Shown: positions 27,556-36,332 of the stretch, in pieces
Layout of the letters: each line of letters opens with the position of its first letter
Position numbering within the stretch: the stretch's first letter is position 1
DNA from: Streptomyces venezuelae
Lineage (GTDB): Bacteria > Actinomycetota > Actinomycetes > Streptomycetales > Streptomycetaceae
Direction: 5' to 3'
Assembly: GCF_008642275.1 (NCBI RefSeq)
Contig: NZ_CP029189.1
Span: 4,748,501 to 4,812,500, forward strand
Length of the DNA stretch: 64,000 bases
Notes under the pieces: model-generated
The model's input: only the letters and a program-made list of their open reading frames with translations
What the model was told of the DNA's origin: nothing
The model's database searches: none
Made by a program: the position numbers and the translations under genes

Positions 27556-28323
27556 TCACAGCGAGCCCAGGTACTCCCGCACCTCGCGCGGCCGGTTGGT
27601 GATCAGGGTGTCCACGCCGAGCCGCACGCACAGCTCCACGTCCTCCGGCTCGTCCACCGTCCACACCCGCACCCGCAGCCCCTTGGCCTTCAGCCGCCCC
27701 ACCAGCCCCGGATCCTTGCGCACCAGGTCGATGCCCGGCCCCGCGTGCCCCGCGAAGGGCGGCCGGACCGGCCGCAGCCGACGCTCGATCAGATAGACGG
27801 CGGGCAGCCCGGGCGCCAGCCGGTTCAGCCGGACCAGGGCGTTGCGCGAGAAGCTCATCAACTCGACCAGCCCCGAGGAGCCGTCCGCCAGCCCGTGCTC
27901 CTTCAGCACCCGTACGAGCTCGGCCTCCAGCCGGCCGCCGGTGCGGGTGGGGTGCTTGGTCTCCACGGCCAGCCCGACGGGCCGGTCGGCGGCCAGCGCC
28001 TCCTTCAGCAGGTCCTCGAAGAGCAGCACCTGCGCCCCCCGGTGCTCCTCGCCCTTCCAGCCGCCGAAGTCGAGCGCGCACAGCTCCTCGTAGGTCATGG
28101 CGGACACCACCCCGCGCCCGTCGGAGGTCCGCTCCACCCGCCGGTCGTGCACGCAGACCAGCCGGTGGTCGGCGGTCAGCCGTACGTCGCATTCGAGGGC
28201 GTCGGCACCGTCCGCGACGGCCTGCCGGTAGGCGGCCAGGGTGTGCTCGGGGTGCTCGTGGGAGGCCCCGCGATGGGCGACGACCCGGACGGCGCGGTCG
28301 GTACGGAGGTGCGTGTGCGTCAT
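27556..28323 (-). CDS. glycerophosphodiester phosphodiesterase
   Basis: A 255-residue GDPD-family TIM barrel. Motifs: VVAHRGASHEHPEHTLAAY (catalytic His, HRG), ALECDVRLTADHRLVCVHDRRVERT (metal-binding Glu/Asp and second catalytic His), VETKHP (Glu/Lys), RVRVWTVDEPEDV and DTLITNRP near the end. It hydrolyses glycerophosphodiesters to glycerol-3-phosphate and alcohols. There is no signal peptide, so it is cytosolic. TAACGT lies 6 bases before the ATG (leaderless pattern). It is divergent from the small gene at 28376. Confidence 0.93.
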   Translation of the reverse strand: MTHTHLRTDRAVRVVAHRGASHEHPEHTLAAYRQAVADGADALECDVRLTADHRLVCVHDRRVERTSDGRGVVSAMTYEELCALDFGGWKGEEHRGAQVLLFEDLLKEALAADRPVGLAVETKHPTRTGGRLEAELVRVLKEHGLADGSSGLVELMSFSRNALVRLNRLAPGLPAVYLIERRLRPVRPPFAGHAGPGIDLVRKDPGLVGRLKAKGLRVRVWTVDEPEDVELCVRLGVDTLITNRPREVREYLGSL

Positions 28324-28375
28324 GCCCCGACGTTATCCGCACGCGCCCGACGCCCCGGTACCGCATGCTGCCCGG

Positions 28376-28732
28376 ATGGCGGAACGGCAGATGTACAGGG
28401 TCCTGCACTGCGAGCCCTGCGAGGAGTGCGTCCGGGAGGACTGGCAGTTCATCCGGGACGGCGAGCTGCGCTGGGAGGGCTTCGACCACTGCCCCGCATA
28501 CGAGATCTACGCCTGCGAACGCGGCCGGGGCGTCCCACCGCCCCCGGTCCGGGAGCGCATCCTCGCCCGGGAGGGCGCCGTCCGGCTGTCCGTCGGAGGG
28601 CCCTGCGGGGTGCCGGTCGCGCTGCTGCGCCGGGTGTACGGGCTGACCGTCGCGGAGCTCGCGGCGGCGCGCCGGACGGGGTACCGGGCCACCCCCGTTG
28701 AGGCCCGGTACCTGTCGGCTCCGACGCCGTGA
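28376..28732 (+). CDS. conserved hypothetical protein, cysteine-containing
   Basis: 118 residues. The N-terminal third has HCEPCEECVRE, a CxxCxxC cluster, plus a later HCPAYEIYAC, so four to five cysteines could bind a metal. The rest is Arg/Pro-rich with an amphipathic helix near the C-terminus (LTVAELAAARRTGY). I do not recognise the family. The ATG follows CATGCT by 6 bases and no Shine-Dalgarno is visible. The stop abuts the stop of the convergent gene (TGA directly next to CTA). Confidence 0.7.
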   Translation: MAERQMYRVLHCEPCEECVREDWQFIRDGELRWEGFDHCPAYEIYACERGRGVPPPPVRERILAREGAVRLSVGGPCGVPVALLRRVYGLTVAELAAARRTGYRATPVEARYLSAPTP

Positions 28733-29365
28733 CTACGGCTTCGGCAGGGGGGCCAGGGGCGCCGGGGCGACCTTGAAGGCGCCCCTGGTGACCTCGGTGA
28801 AGGGGGCCGGGGCCATGCACGTGCCCACGGTGCCCTCGGCCACCGTGCCGTCCGGCTTCACGTCCACGTTGGCGACGGCCCAGGAGAACCCGACCCGGTC
28901 CGGCTCGCCGCGCTGGCCGTCCTGCACGCTGATGCCGATCCGCTTGCCCTCCCAGCCGACGTTCGAGGTCTTGACCACGGCGGTGAGGGTGGCGGTCCGG
29001 CCACCCGTGACCAGGCAGTCCACCTCCGCCTCGGCGGTGGCGGTGAAACCGGACTCCGCGTAGTGGTGGGAGATGGTCACCCGGCCCCGCGCGTCCGTCG
29101 GCAGGCCCTTCTCGCCGCCCGGGGCCGGAAGCGGCCTCGTCCACGGGGTCGAATCGGCGTCGACCGTGAAACGGATGTCGTCCTTGGCCGAGTAGGGGAA
29201 GAAGATCGTGCCGCCCCCGTGCACGGAGGCGGGCTTCGAGGCGGCCGACGAGGCCGGCGCGGCGGGGTCGGCGGGCGCGGCCGGTGCGGGGGCCGCCGCG
29301 ATCAGGGTGGCGGCGAGAGCGGCGCCGGTTCCGGCGAGGACGAGGGCGCGCCTGCGGTTCTTCAT
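28733..29365 (-). CDS. secreted hypothetical protein
   Basis: 210 residues with a clear Sec signal peptide (MKNRRRALVLAGTG..., cleavage likely after APAPA-AP near residue 30). An Ala/Pro linker follows, then a ~150-residue beta-rich domain containing one cysteine pair (VDCLVTG and GTCMAPA). I do not recognise the family. Its 3' end abuts the stop of the convergent gene. Confidence 0.75.
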   Translation of the reverse strand: MKNRRRALVLAGTGAALAATLIAAAPAPAAPADPAAPASSAASKPASVHGGGTIFFPYSAKDDIRFTVDADSTPWTRPLPAPGGEKGLPTDARGRVTISHHYAESGFTATAEAEVDCLVTGGRTATLTAVVKTSNVGWEGKRIGISVQDGQRGEPDRVGFSWAVANVDVKPDGTVAEGTVGTCMAPAPFTEVTRGAFKVAPAPLAPLPKP

Positions 29366-29450
29366 GGTGAACTCCCGTGTTCCAAGGGCTGTTTGGTTAC
29401 GGAAGAAGCCTCGCCGGGAGCCCGCCCCACTGCCATCTGCCGATGGGCGG

Positions 29451-29500
29451 ATACGCCGGTGGGTCCCTCCCCCGAACGGGGGAGGGACCCACCGGCGTAT
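29451..29500 (-). terminator. perfect 23-bp inverted repeat after the class I fumarase
   Basis: The arms 29451-29473 and 29478-29500 are perfectly complementary over 23 bp around a GAAC tetraloop, 4 bases past the fumarase stop. It is the longest perfect hairpin noticed in the window and surely folds in RNA; termination is the likeliest role. Confidence 0.8.
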
Positions 29501-29504
29501 GCCG

Positions 29505-31169
29505 CTACAGACCCGGGCCGCGCACCGGGATGTGGGTGAACGTCGGCTCCGGGGCCGGGTTCTGGAAGAAGTCGTTGCCCTTGTCGTCTACGACGATGAA
29601 GGCCGGGAAGTCCTCGACCTCGATCTTCCAGACCGCCTCCATGCCGAGCTCCTCGTACTCCAGGACCTCGACCTTCTTGATGCAGTCCTGGGCCAGGCGC
29701 GCCGCCGGGCCGCCGATCGAGCCCAGGTAGAAGCCGCCGTGCGTACCGCACGCGTCCGTCACCTGCTGGGAGCGGTTGCCCTTGGCCAGCATGACCTTCG
29801 AGCCGCCCGCCGCCTGGAACTGCTCGACGTAGGAGTCCATGCGGCCGGCCGTGGTCGGGCCGAAGGAGCCCGACGCGTAGCCTTCGGGGGTCTTCGCGGG
29901 ACCGGCGTAGTAGACCGGGTGGTCCTTCAGGTACTGCGGCATCGGCGCACCCGAGTCCAGCAGCTCCTTGATCTTGGCGTGTGCGATGTCGCGCGCCACG
30001 ACCAGCGGGCCGGTCAGCGACAGGCGGGTCTTCACCGGGTGCTTGGTCAGGGTCGCGAGGATGTCGTCCATCGGCTGGTTCAGGTCGATGGAGACGACGT
30101 CCGAGGCCTCGTTCAGGTGCTCGTCCGTGGTGTCCGGCAGGAAGCGCGCCGGGTCCGTCTCCAGCTGCTCCAGGAAGACGCCCTCGGCGGTGATCTTCGC
30201 GGTGGCCTGGCGGTCCGCCGAGCAGGACACGGCGATCGCGACCGGCAGCGAGGCGCCGTGCCGGGGCAGGCGCACGACGCGGACGTCGTGGCAGAAGTAC
30301 TTGCCGCCGAACTGCGCGCCGATGCCGATCTTCTGGGTCAGCTCGAAGACCTGCTGCTCCAGGGCCTCGTCACGGAAGCCGTGGCCCAGCGGGGAGCCCT
30401 CGCGGGGCAGCTCGTCCAGGTAGTGCGCCGAGGCGTACTTGGCGGTCTTCAGCGCGTGCTCGGCCGAGGTGCCGCCGACCACGATCGCCAGGTGGTAGGG
30501 CGGGCAGGCCGCCGTACCGAGCGAGCGGATCTTCTCCTCCAGGAACTTCATCATGGAGGCCTCGTTGAGGACCGCCTTGGTCTCCTGGTAGAGGAAGGAC
30601 TTGTTGGCCGAGCCGCCGCCCTTGGCCATGAAGAGGAACTTGTACGCGCCGCCGTCGGTCGCGTACAGCTCGATCTGCGCGGGCAGGTTCGAGCCGGTGT
30701 TCTTCTCCTCCCACATGGTGATCGGGGCCATCTGCGAGTAGCGCAGGTTCAGGCGCGTGTACGCGTCGTAGATGCCGCGCGACAGCGCCGCCTCGTCCCC
30801 GCCCTCGGTCAGCACGTTCTGGCCGCGCTTGCCCATGACGATCGCCGTGCCCGTGTCCTGGCACATCGGCAGGACGCCGGCCGCCGCGATGTTCGCGTTC
30901 TTGAGCAGGTCGAGCGCCACGAACTTGTCGTTCGAGGAGGCCTCGGGGTCGTCGATGATGCGGCGCAGCTGCGCGAGGTGCGCGGGGCGCAGGAAGTGCT
31001 GGATGTCGTGGATGGCCTCTTCGGCGAGCTTGCGCAGCGCCTCCGGCTCGACCTTGAGGAACGTACGGCCGTCCGCCTCGAAGGTGGACACGCCCTCGGC
31101 GGTCACCAGCCGGTACGGGGTGGTGTCCTCGCCCAGGGGCAGCAGGTCGGTGTACGCAAACTCTGGCAT
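29505..31169 (-). CDS. fumarate hydratase, class I (iron-sulphur)
   Basis: A 554-residue class I fumarase: an N-terminal catalytic domain ([19 protein letters not shown] with a cluster cysteine, [48 protein letters not shown]) and a C-terminal domain ([24 protein letters not shown]). The three cluster cysteines of this oxygen-sensitive [4Fe-4S] enzyme are at [12 protein letters not shown] and SCSADR. The ATG at 31169 (MPEFAY) fits the family start; an in-frame ATG 12 bases upstream is the alternative, and GAGTGAGGA lies just before it. A second fumarase in addition to fumC. Confidence 0.94.
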   Translation of the reverse strand: MPEFAYTDLLPLGEDTTPYRLVTAEGVSTFEADGRTFLKVEPEALRKLAEEAIHDIQHFLRPAHLAQLRRIIDDPEASSNDKFVALDLLKNANIAAAGVLPMCQDTGTAIVMGKRGQNVLTEGGDEAALSRGIYDAYTRLNLRYSQMAPITMWEEKNTGSNLPAQIELYATDGGAYKFLFMAKGGGSANKSFLYQETKAVLNEASMMKFLEEKIRSLGTAACPPYHLAIVVGGTSAEHALKTAKYASAHYLDELPREGSPLGHGFRDEALEQQVFELTQKIGIGAQFGGKYFCHDVRVVRLPRHGASLPVAIAVSCSADRQATAKITAEGVFLEQLETDPARFLPDTTDEHLNEASDVVSIDLNQPMDDILATLTKHPVKTRLSLTGPLVVARDIAHAKIKELLDSGAPMPQYLKDHPVYYAGPAKTPEGYASGSFGPTTAGRMDSYVEQFQAAGGSKVMLAKGNRSQQVTDACGTHGGFYLGSIGGPAARLAQDCIKKVEVLEYEELGMEAVWKIEVEDFPAFIVVDDKGNDFFQNPAPEPTFTHIPVRGPGL

Positions 31170-31319
31170 GACGGCAGTCATTCCTCACTCGGCAGACGGC
31201 GCTGGCGACCAATTGGCAGCGCGGTTAACCAGCGTAGGACCTCTCTCCGGGCGCGTGTCTGTGAGGTAAGGCTCACTCGGCAGTATCGCGATCTATCGTG
31301 TCTGGCTATGCTGGGCGTC

Positions 31320-32006
31320 GTGGACCTGGAAAAGCACCCCGCCGCCCCCGCACCCGCATCCGCTTCCGCTCCCGCGCCGGCCGCCCCCGCCGAGCTGCGC
31401 GCCTCCGACGCGGACCGGGACCGGATCGCGCAGATCCTCGGCGACGCCCTCGCCGAAGGCCGGCTGACGGCCGAGGAGCATTCCGACCGGCTGGACACGC
31501 TCTACGCGGTCAAGACCGTGGGCGAACTGGAAGTGCTCGTACGGGACCTGCCCGCGCCCGGCGGCGTCCATGCCGCACCCGCCCACGCGGCCCCCTCCAC
31601 CACCCCGGGCGGCCCCGCCGAGACCATAGTGGCCGTGTGCAGCAGTTCCGCGCGCAAGGGCCGCTGGCGGCCGGGCGCGCACACCCGCGCGGTCTCGGTC
31701 ATGGGCGACATCACCATCGACCTCACCGAGGCGGTCTTCGAGCAGCAGGTCACCGAGATCAACGTGACCTGCGTCCTCGGTAACGTCGAGGTCCTGGTCC
31801 CGGAGAACGTCACCCTGCGCGGCTACGGCAGCGGGGTCCTCGGCAACTTCGAGGTGCGCGGCGAGGGCCGCGGCGAGACCGACCCGCAGGCGCCGGTGGT
31901 GATCGTCCGGGGCTTCGCGCTGCTGGGCAACATCGAGGCGCGGCCCAAGTTGGGCGCCCGCCTGGTGGACCTGGCCCACAAGCTGCGCAAGCGCCTGGAC
32001 GGCTGA
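31320..32006 (+). CDS. DUF1707 domain protein with C-terminal DUF2154-like domain
   Basis: 228 residues. After an Ala/Pro linker comes the DUF1707 motif LRASDADRDRIAQILGDALAEGRLTAEEHSDRLDTLYAVKTVGELEVLVRDLP. Then comes a beta-strand-rich domain with repeating GN.E pattern (CVLGNVEVLVPENV, GVLGNFEVRG, ALLGNIEARP), resembling the LiaF/cell-wall-active-antibiotic response C-terminal fold. It is probably membrane- or envelope-stress related. GTG 31320 is preferred because TATGCT lies 7 bases upstream (leaderless pattern); an ATG 12 bases earlier overlaps that box. Confidence 0.82.
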   Translation: MDLEKHPAAPAPASASAPAPAAPAELRASDADRDRIAQILGDALAEGRLTAEEHSDRLDTLYAVKTVGELEVLVRDLPAPGGVHAAPAHAAPSTTPGGPAETIVAVCSSSARKGRWRPGAHTRAVSVMGDITIDLTEAVFEQQVTEINVTCVLGNVEVLVPENVTLRGYGSGVLGNFEVRGEGRGETDPQAPVVIVRGFALLGNIEARPKLGARLVDLAHKLRKRLDG

Positions 32007-32096
32007 CCCGGAGGGGTCCGGCGGGCCGCGGATCCCACAGGATCCGGCCGACGCGCGACGGCCGACGGGCGACGGGACCGGTCTAGGGTCCGGGTC

Positions 32097-32696
32097 ATGA
32101 CGACAACCCGATGGGAACTGCTCGACCAGGCGTACGAGGCGCTGCGCGAGGCCGTCGCGGGGGTGCCCGCCGACCGCTGGGACCGCCCGACCCCCTGCGC
32201 GCAGTGGAACGTCACCCAGGTCCTGCGGCACGCCGCGGGCGACCAGCTCGCCTACGCCGCCCGCCTGACCGGCGGGCCCGGGCCCGCCGAAGACCCCTTC
32301 GCGCCCTCCGCCACCCTGGCGGGCCCGCCCGAGGCCCTGCTGGACCCGGCGCTCGCGGCCGCAGCCGCGGCCTTCGCAGGGGTCACCCCCGGCGAAGGCG
32401 AGGTGGCCGTGCCGCTGCCGCCGTTCTCCGTACCGGCCGGGACGGCCGTCGGCGCCGCCGCCCTGGACGCCGCCGTGCACGCCTGGGACATCGCCGTCGC
32501 CACGGGCCGGCCGCACGCCCTGACCGATGCGCTGGCCGCGTCCCTGCGCCCGGCCGCCGACGCCCTCGCCGAGCCCCTGCGCGGCTTCGCCTACGGCCCG
32601 GTGTTCACGCTCCCGCCCGGCGCGGACGACGGCGCCGCGGCGCGCCTGCTGGCCTTCCTCGGACGGGATCCCGGATGGTCCGCGCCCGCGGTGTGA
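32097..32696 (+). CDS. TIGR03086 family metal-binding protein (DinB / mycothiol-isomerase-like)
   Basis: 199 residues. The N-terminal helix bundle has WDRPTPCAQWNVTQVLRHAAGDQ, the family's first metal-binding His region, and later AAVHAWDIAVATGR, supplying the second histidine, typical of actinobacterial maleylpyruvate-isomerase N-terminal/DinB-like proteins that use mycothiol or bind zinc. Substrate unknown. TAGGGT is placed exactly 7 bases before the ATG, so translation is probably leaderless. Confidence 0.85.
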   Translation: MTTTRWELLDQAYEALREAVAGVPADRWDRPTPCAQWNVTQVLRHAAGDQLAYAARLTGGPGPAEDPFAPSATLAGPPEALLDPALAAAAAAFAGVTPGEGEVAVPLPPFSVPAGTAVGAAALDAAVHAWDIAVATGRPHALTDALAASLRPAADALAEPLRGFAYGPVFTLPPGADDGAAARLLAFLGRDPGWSAPAV

Positions 32697-32828
32697 CCGC
32701 CCGCCCGCAGGGGTCTCGTTTCGGACGAACCCCCGGCGGGCGGTGGCGCGTGGTGCATAGGGGCGCGTACAGCGGGTAGGGACAGGTGCGTCGTCTCTCG
32801 CTCACGTATACGTCGTCAGGAGTAGACC

Positions 32829-33227
32829 GTGCCGCATCCGCCGCATCAGTCCTTGCAGGTAGCCGCCGTCCAGAGTCTTCCGGGGCGTGCGGCGGCCGTG
32901 CCGAAGCCGCGGGTGCCGGCGAGGGCGGAGGACGGCCCATGGCATGCGGAGGCGGTGTGCCGCCGCGACGAGGCGGGGCTCTTCTTCGCGCCCTCCAAGG
33001 AGCCGACCGCGGCCCGGCTCTCCCGCGAGGAGGCCGCCAAGCGGGTCTGCGCCCGCTGCCCGGTGATGGTCGCGTGCCGGGAGCACGCACTGCTCCAGCC
33101 CGAGCCGTACGGGGTGTGGGGCGGGCTCACCGCGGCCGAGCGACGGGTGGTGCTGGCGCGGATGCGGCGCCGGGCCGCCGAACTGCGCCAGGCCCCGGGG
33201 GCCGGGCCGATCGCCGCGGCGGGCTGA
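32829..33227 (+). CDS. wblI: WhiB-like iron-sulphur transcription factor
   Basis: 132 residues with the Wbl signature: one cysteine (AVCRRDEAGLFF), then CARC and CREH, giving the four [4Fe-4S]-binding cysteines in C-Xn-C-X2-C-X5-C order. The GVWGG turn and a basic C-terminal helix (RRVVLARMRRRAAEL) for DNA contact follow. AGGAG lies 6 bases before the GTG. Its position between a TIGR03086 gene and glpX matches, from memory, wblI of Streptomyces coelicolor; the symbol rests on that memory. Wbl proteins act with the principal sigma factor in development or redox response. Confidence 0.85.
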   Translation: MPHPPHQSLQVAAVQSLPGRAAAVPKPRVPARAEDGPWHAEAVCRRDEAGLFFAPSKEPTAARLSREEAAKRVCARCPVMVACREHALLQPEPYGVWGGLTAAERRVVLARMRRRAAELRQAPGAGPIAAAG

Positions 33228-33328
33228 ACCGGTCGCGGGGCCGCCGGGCCGCTGGTGGCGCCGGTGCGCCGACCGTGGCCGGCCGCCGGACCGCCGGACC
33301 GCCAGGCCGCGGGCGCGGATGTGCGTGA

Positions 33329-33360
33329 GGGGCGGTCCCGCCGCACGCGGTGACCGCCCC
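33329..33360. terminator. hairpin between the wbl gene and glpX
   Basis: 9-bp stem GGGGCGGTC / GACCGCCCC with a 14-base loop in the gap between convergent genes; it may serve both. Confidence 0.5.
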
Positions 33361-33381
33361 CCTCGCTTCCTCACTCCGTGA

Positions 33382-34413
33382 CTAGTGCGCGCGGTCGAAG
33401 TCGATCGCGCTGTACGCGCGCAGCTTCGACAGGCGGTGCGTGGAGTCGATCCGGCGGATCGTGCCGGACTTCGAGCGCATGACCAGCGAGGACGTCGTCG
33501 CGGTCTCGGAGCGGTAGTGGACGCCGCGCAGCAGCTCGCCGTCGGTGATGCCGGTGGCGACGAAGAAGACGTTCTCGCCGGACACCAGGTCGTTCGTGGT
33601 CAGGACGCGGTCGAGGTCGTGACCGGCGTCGAGCGCGCGCTGGCGCTCGGCCTCGTCCTTGGGCCAGAGCTTGCCCTGGATGGTGCCGCCGAGGCACTTT
33701 ATGGCGCACGCCGAGATGATGCCCTCGGGGGTGCCGCCGATGCCGAGGAGCAGGTCGACGCCGGTGCCCTCGCGCACGGCCATGACCGAGCCGGCGACGT
33801 CGCCGTCGGAGATGAACTTGATCCGGGCGCCGGTCTCGCGGATCTCCTTGACGATGCCCTCGTGGCGGGGGCGGTCCAGGATGACGACGGTGACGTCCTC
33901 GACGGCCATGTTCTTGGCCTTGGCGACCCGGCGGATGTTCACCGAGACGGGCGCGTTGATGTCGACGAAGTCGGCGGCCTCGGGGCCGGTGACCAGCTTC
34001 TCCATGTAGAACACCGCGGACGGGTCGAACATGGTGCCCCGGTCGGCGGCCGCCAGGACGGCGATGGCGTTCGGCATGCCCTTGGCGTTCAGGGTGGTGC
34101 CGTCGATCGGGTCCACGGCGATGTCGACCTCGGCGCCCGTGCCGTCGCCGACCCGCTCGCCGTTGAAGAGCATGGGGGCCTCGTCCTTCTCCCCCTCGCC
34201 GATGACGACGACGCCGTTCATCGAGACGGTGGAGATCAGGGTGCGCATCGCGTTGACCGCGGCACCGTCCGCGCCGATCTTGTCACCGCGTCCGACCCAC
34301 CGGCCCGCGGCCATGGCGGCGGCCTCGGTGACCCGTACGAGTTCGAGTGCGAGGTTGCGGTCGGGGGCCTCCGGGGAGACTTCGAGCTGGGGCGGCAGGT
34401 TGTGCTCGGTCAT
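33382..34413 (-). CDS. glpX: class II fructose-1,6-bisphosphatase
   Basis: 343 residues, the full length for GlpX. Motifs: [29 protein letters not shown] (metal-binding Glu), [17 protein letters not shown] (the DPIDGT signature of the superfamily), [16 protein letters not shown]. It performs the committed step of gluconeogenesis, and actinobacteria usually rely on this class alone. ATG 34413 is chosen for the AAAGGTG 7 bases upstream; the open frame before it is not family sequence. Confidence 0.96.
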   Translation of the reverse strand: MTEHNLPPQLEVSPEAPDRNLALELVRVTEAAAMAAGRWVGRGDKIGADGAAVNAMRTLISTVSMNGVVVIGEGEKDEAPMLFNGERVGDGTGAEVDIAVDPIDGTTLNAKGMPNAIAVLAAADRGTMFDPSAVFYMEKLVTGPEAADFVDINAPVSVNIRRVAKAKNMAVEDVTVVILDRPRHEGIVKEIRETGARIKFISDGDVAGSVMAVREGTGVDLLLGIGGTPEGIISACAIKCLGGTIQGKLWPKDEAERQRALDAGHDLDRVLTTNDLVSGENVFFVATGITDGELLRGVHYRSETATTSSLVMRSKSGTIRRIDSTHRLSKLRAYSAIDFDRAH

Positions 34414-34628
34414 CGGAGCGCACCTTTCTGTACGGCGACGGCCGGGAAGTGAGGGTGCTGGAACTCTATCGGTACGTCGACATATTGAGCAGGGCGGGTC
34501 ACGTATGAGCGGCATATCGGTCAGCCGATTGTCCTGAGCGGACGTCTTGCGCTCCAGGGTCCGCCGACGCGCGCCGCACCGCGACCCCGGCGGTGATCGC
34601 CGTCCCGCGATGCGGGACGATGGGTCCC

Positions 34629-35156
34629 GTGGCAGGTATGAAAGGCAAGCAGACGGTCTGGGACATGGTCCGGTCGCTGGGGGTGATCGGCATCGTCGTC
34701 GCCGGGATCTACCTCTTCGTCCCGCATGACGAGAAGGCCGATCCGACGCGCACGGTCGACTACCGGGTGGAAACCCTGACGGCCCGGCGTGCGGCCCCGT
34801 ATCCCGTGGCGGCCCCCGTGGGGCTCCAGGAGCAGTGGCGGGCGACCTCGGTGACGTACGAGCGCAAGAACGCCAACGCCTGGCACCTGGGCTTCCTCGA
34901 CCCGGAGGAGCAGTACGCGGCGGTGGAGCAGTCCACGGACACCTCGGCGAAGTACCTCGCCAAGGTCACCCAGCACGCGACGGCCACCGGACAGACGCAG
35001 CAGGTCGGGGACCTGACCTGGGAGCGCTGGGACGGCGAGAAGTACGACGCGCTCGTGCGGCAGGAGCAGGGCCACGTCACGGTGGTGACCGGCACGGCCT
35101 CCTTCGAGCAGCTGGGTGTGCTGGCGGCGGCGCTGGAGTTCAAGCAGGGCAAGTAA
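34629..35156 (+). CDS. DUF4245 domain membrane protein
   Basis: 175 residues. A short cytoplasmic [16 protein letters not shown], one transmembrane helix ([15 protein letters not shown]), then an extracytoplasmic domain of the actinobacterial DUF4245 type ([58 protein letters not shown]). GTG 34629 is chosen because GACGAT lies 7 bases upstream and related proteins begin here. The function of the family is unknown. It is divergent from glpX. Confidence 0.85.
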   Translation: MAGMKGKQTVWDMVRSLGVIGIVVAGIYLFVPHDEKADPTRTVDYRVETLTARRAAPYPVAAPVGLQEQWRATSVTYERKNANAWHLGFLDPEEQYAAVEQSTDTSAKYLAKVTQHATATGQTQQVGDLTWERWDGEKYDALVRQEQGHVTVVTGTASFEQLGVLAAALEFKQGK

Positions 35157-35250
35157 GCCAGAGCAGCGCGAGCCGAGCGGGCCGCGCAAGCCGAGCGAGC
35201 TGCGCAAGTCGAGCGAGTCGCGCAAGCCGAGCGAGCCGCGCACCGCGTAC
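35157..35250. repeat. degenerate 18-bp tandem repeat
   Basis: About four to five degenerate 18-bp units of the type GCGCAAGCCGAGCGAGCC fill the space between the DUF4245 stop and the terminator. The array begins 1 base past the stop codon. No function visible. Confidence 0.7.
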
Positions 35251-35252
35251 GC

Positions 35253-35296
35253 GAGAAGGGCCGTGCCCCCGGAGTCCCGGGGGCACGGCCCTTCTC
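35253..35296. terminator. bidirectional terminator hairpin
   Basis: A perfect 20-bp stem (35253-35272 with 35277-35296) with an AGTC loop, between convergent genes. Confidence 0.8.
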
Positions 35297-35321
35297 ACGT
35301 GTGCTGCTGCGGCGGAGCCGG

Positions 35322-35915
35322 TCAGACGGTCGTGATGACCTCGTCGAAGCCCAGACGCGGGGAGCGGTCGAACCAGGCGCCCTCGGCGGCCGGCTTGCCG
35401 ATGTTGATGACCATGATCGGGGTGTGGTCGGCGTCCAGGAACTCCTTCTGGATGCCGGCGAAGTCGGCGCCGGTCATCGGGCCCGCGGCCAGGCCGGCGG
35501 CGCGGATGCCGATGATGAAGTACGCGGCCTGCAGCGCGGAGTTCAGCAGCGCGGACTGCTCGCGGACCGGGCGCTCGGAGAAGAACGCGTCCTTGGCCTG
35601 CGGGAAGTGCGGGAGCAGCTGCGGGAGCTCCTCGTGGAACTCGTTGTCCGCGGAGAGGATCGCGACCAGCGGCGCGGTGGCGGTCTTGGCGTCGTTGCCC
35701 TTGGCCATGTGCTGCACGAGGCGCTCGCGGGCCTCGGGGGAGCGGACCAGGGTGATGCGCAGCGGGGTCTGGTTGAAGGCGGTCGGGCCGAACTTCACCA
35801 GGTCGTATATCGCCTGGACCTGCTCCTCGGTGACCGGCTCGTCGGTGAACGAGTTGGCCGTGCGGGCCTCGCGGAACAGCAGGTCCTGCGCGGCGGAGTC
35901 AAGAACGAGAGACAT
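35322..35915 (-). CDS. nitroreductase-family protein, malonic semialdehyde reductase (RutE)-like
   Basis: 197 residues. The FMN-binding nitroreductase pattern of the RutE/YdfN group is visible: FREARTANSFTDEPVTEEQVQAIYDLVKFGPTAFNQTPLRI near the start (FMN-binding Arg, Thr/Ser and the conserved Asn), AAYFIIGIRAAGLAAGPMTG, and the C-terminal INIGKPA..FDRSPRLGFDEV. The exact substrate is not certain: RutE reduces 3-hydroxypropionate-pathway semialdehyde, others reduce nitro compounds or enals. No rut genes are nearby. A 20-bp palindrome overlaps its predicted -35 box. Confidence 0.85.
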   Translation of the reverse strand: MSLVLDSAAQDLLFREARTANSFTDEPVTEEQVQAIYDLVKFGPTAFNQTPLRITLVRSPEARERLVQHMAKGNDAKTATAPLVAILSADNEFHEELPQLLPHFPQAKDAFFSERPVREQSALLNSALQAAYFIIGIRAAGLAAGPMTGADFAGIQKEFLDADHTPIMVINIGKPAAEGAWFDRSPRLGFDEVITTV

Positions 35916-35971
35916 CGGGAAAGCCTTCTTCCATACGGAGGTGAAGCGATGTCCCAGACTCTACGGCGAAG

Positions 35972-35991
35972 TTAGATGAATTTTCAACTAA
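35972..35991 (-). promoter_or_regulatory. promoter and palindromic operator of the nitroreductase gene
   Basis: TTAGATGAA-TT-TTCAACTAA is a near-perfect 20-bp palindrome (one mismatched pair). On the minus strand its TTGAAA forms a -35 box 18 bases before TAGAGT, so a repressor here would block transcription. The AT-rich TTGAA/TTCAA half-sites resemble MarR-type operators; no regulator gene is adjacent. Confidence 0.6.
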
Positions 35992-36059
35992 ATCGGCCTG
36001 CTGGTGATCGGGATCACTTGCCGGGCCCGCGTCCCGGGCCCTCCGGGGTCACCCCCGGG

Positions 36060-36290
36060 TCACTCCTCCTCGGCGCCCTCGCGTGCCGCGAGCGCCGAGT
36101 CCAGCCGGGCCCGAGCCCCCTCCAGCCAGTGCCGGCACACCTTCGCCAGCTCCTCACCGCGCTCCCAGAGCGCCAGGGAGTCCTCCAGCGACGTGCCGCC
36201 GGCCTCCAGCTTGCGGACGACCTCGATGAGCTCGTCGCGGGCCTGCTCGTACCCCAGCGCCGTTTTGGCCTCTGTCATTCCCGTATCCAT
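36060..36290 (-). CDS. xseB: exodeoxyribonuclease VII small subunit
   Basis: 76 residues, typical of XseB: a helical hairpin beginning [53 protein letters not shown], followed by an acidic tail. It binds XseA to form exonuclease VII, which degrades single-stranded DNA. It follows xseA by 42 bases on the same strand. The start is either ATG 36290 or the ATG 12 bases downstream (MTEAK); neither has an ideal Shine-Dalgarno. Confidence 0.92.
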   Translation of the reverse strand: MDTGMTEAKTALGYEQARDELIEVVRKLEAGGTSLEDSLALWERGEELAKVCRHWLEGARARLDSALAAREGAEEE

Positions 36291-36332
36291 CCTCTGTGTG
36301 TCGTGCGACCACGTGATTGCGGCCGTGTGTCG

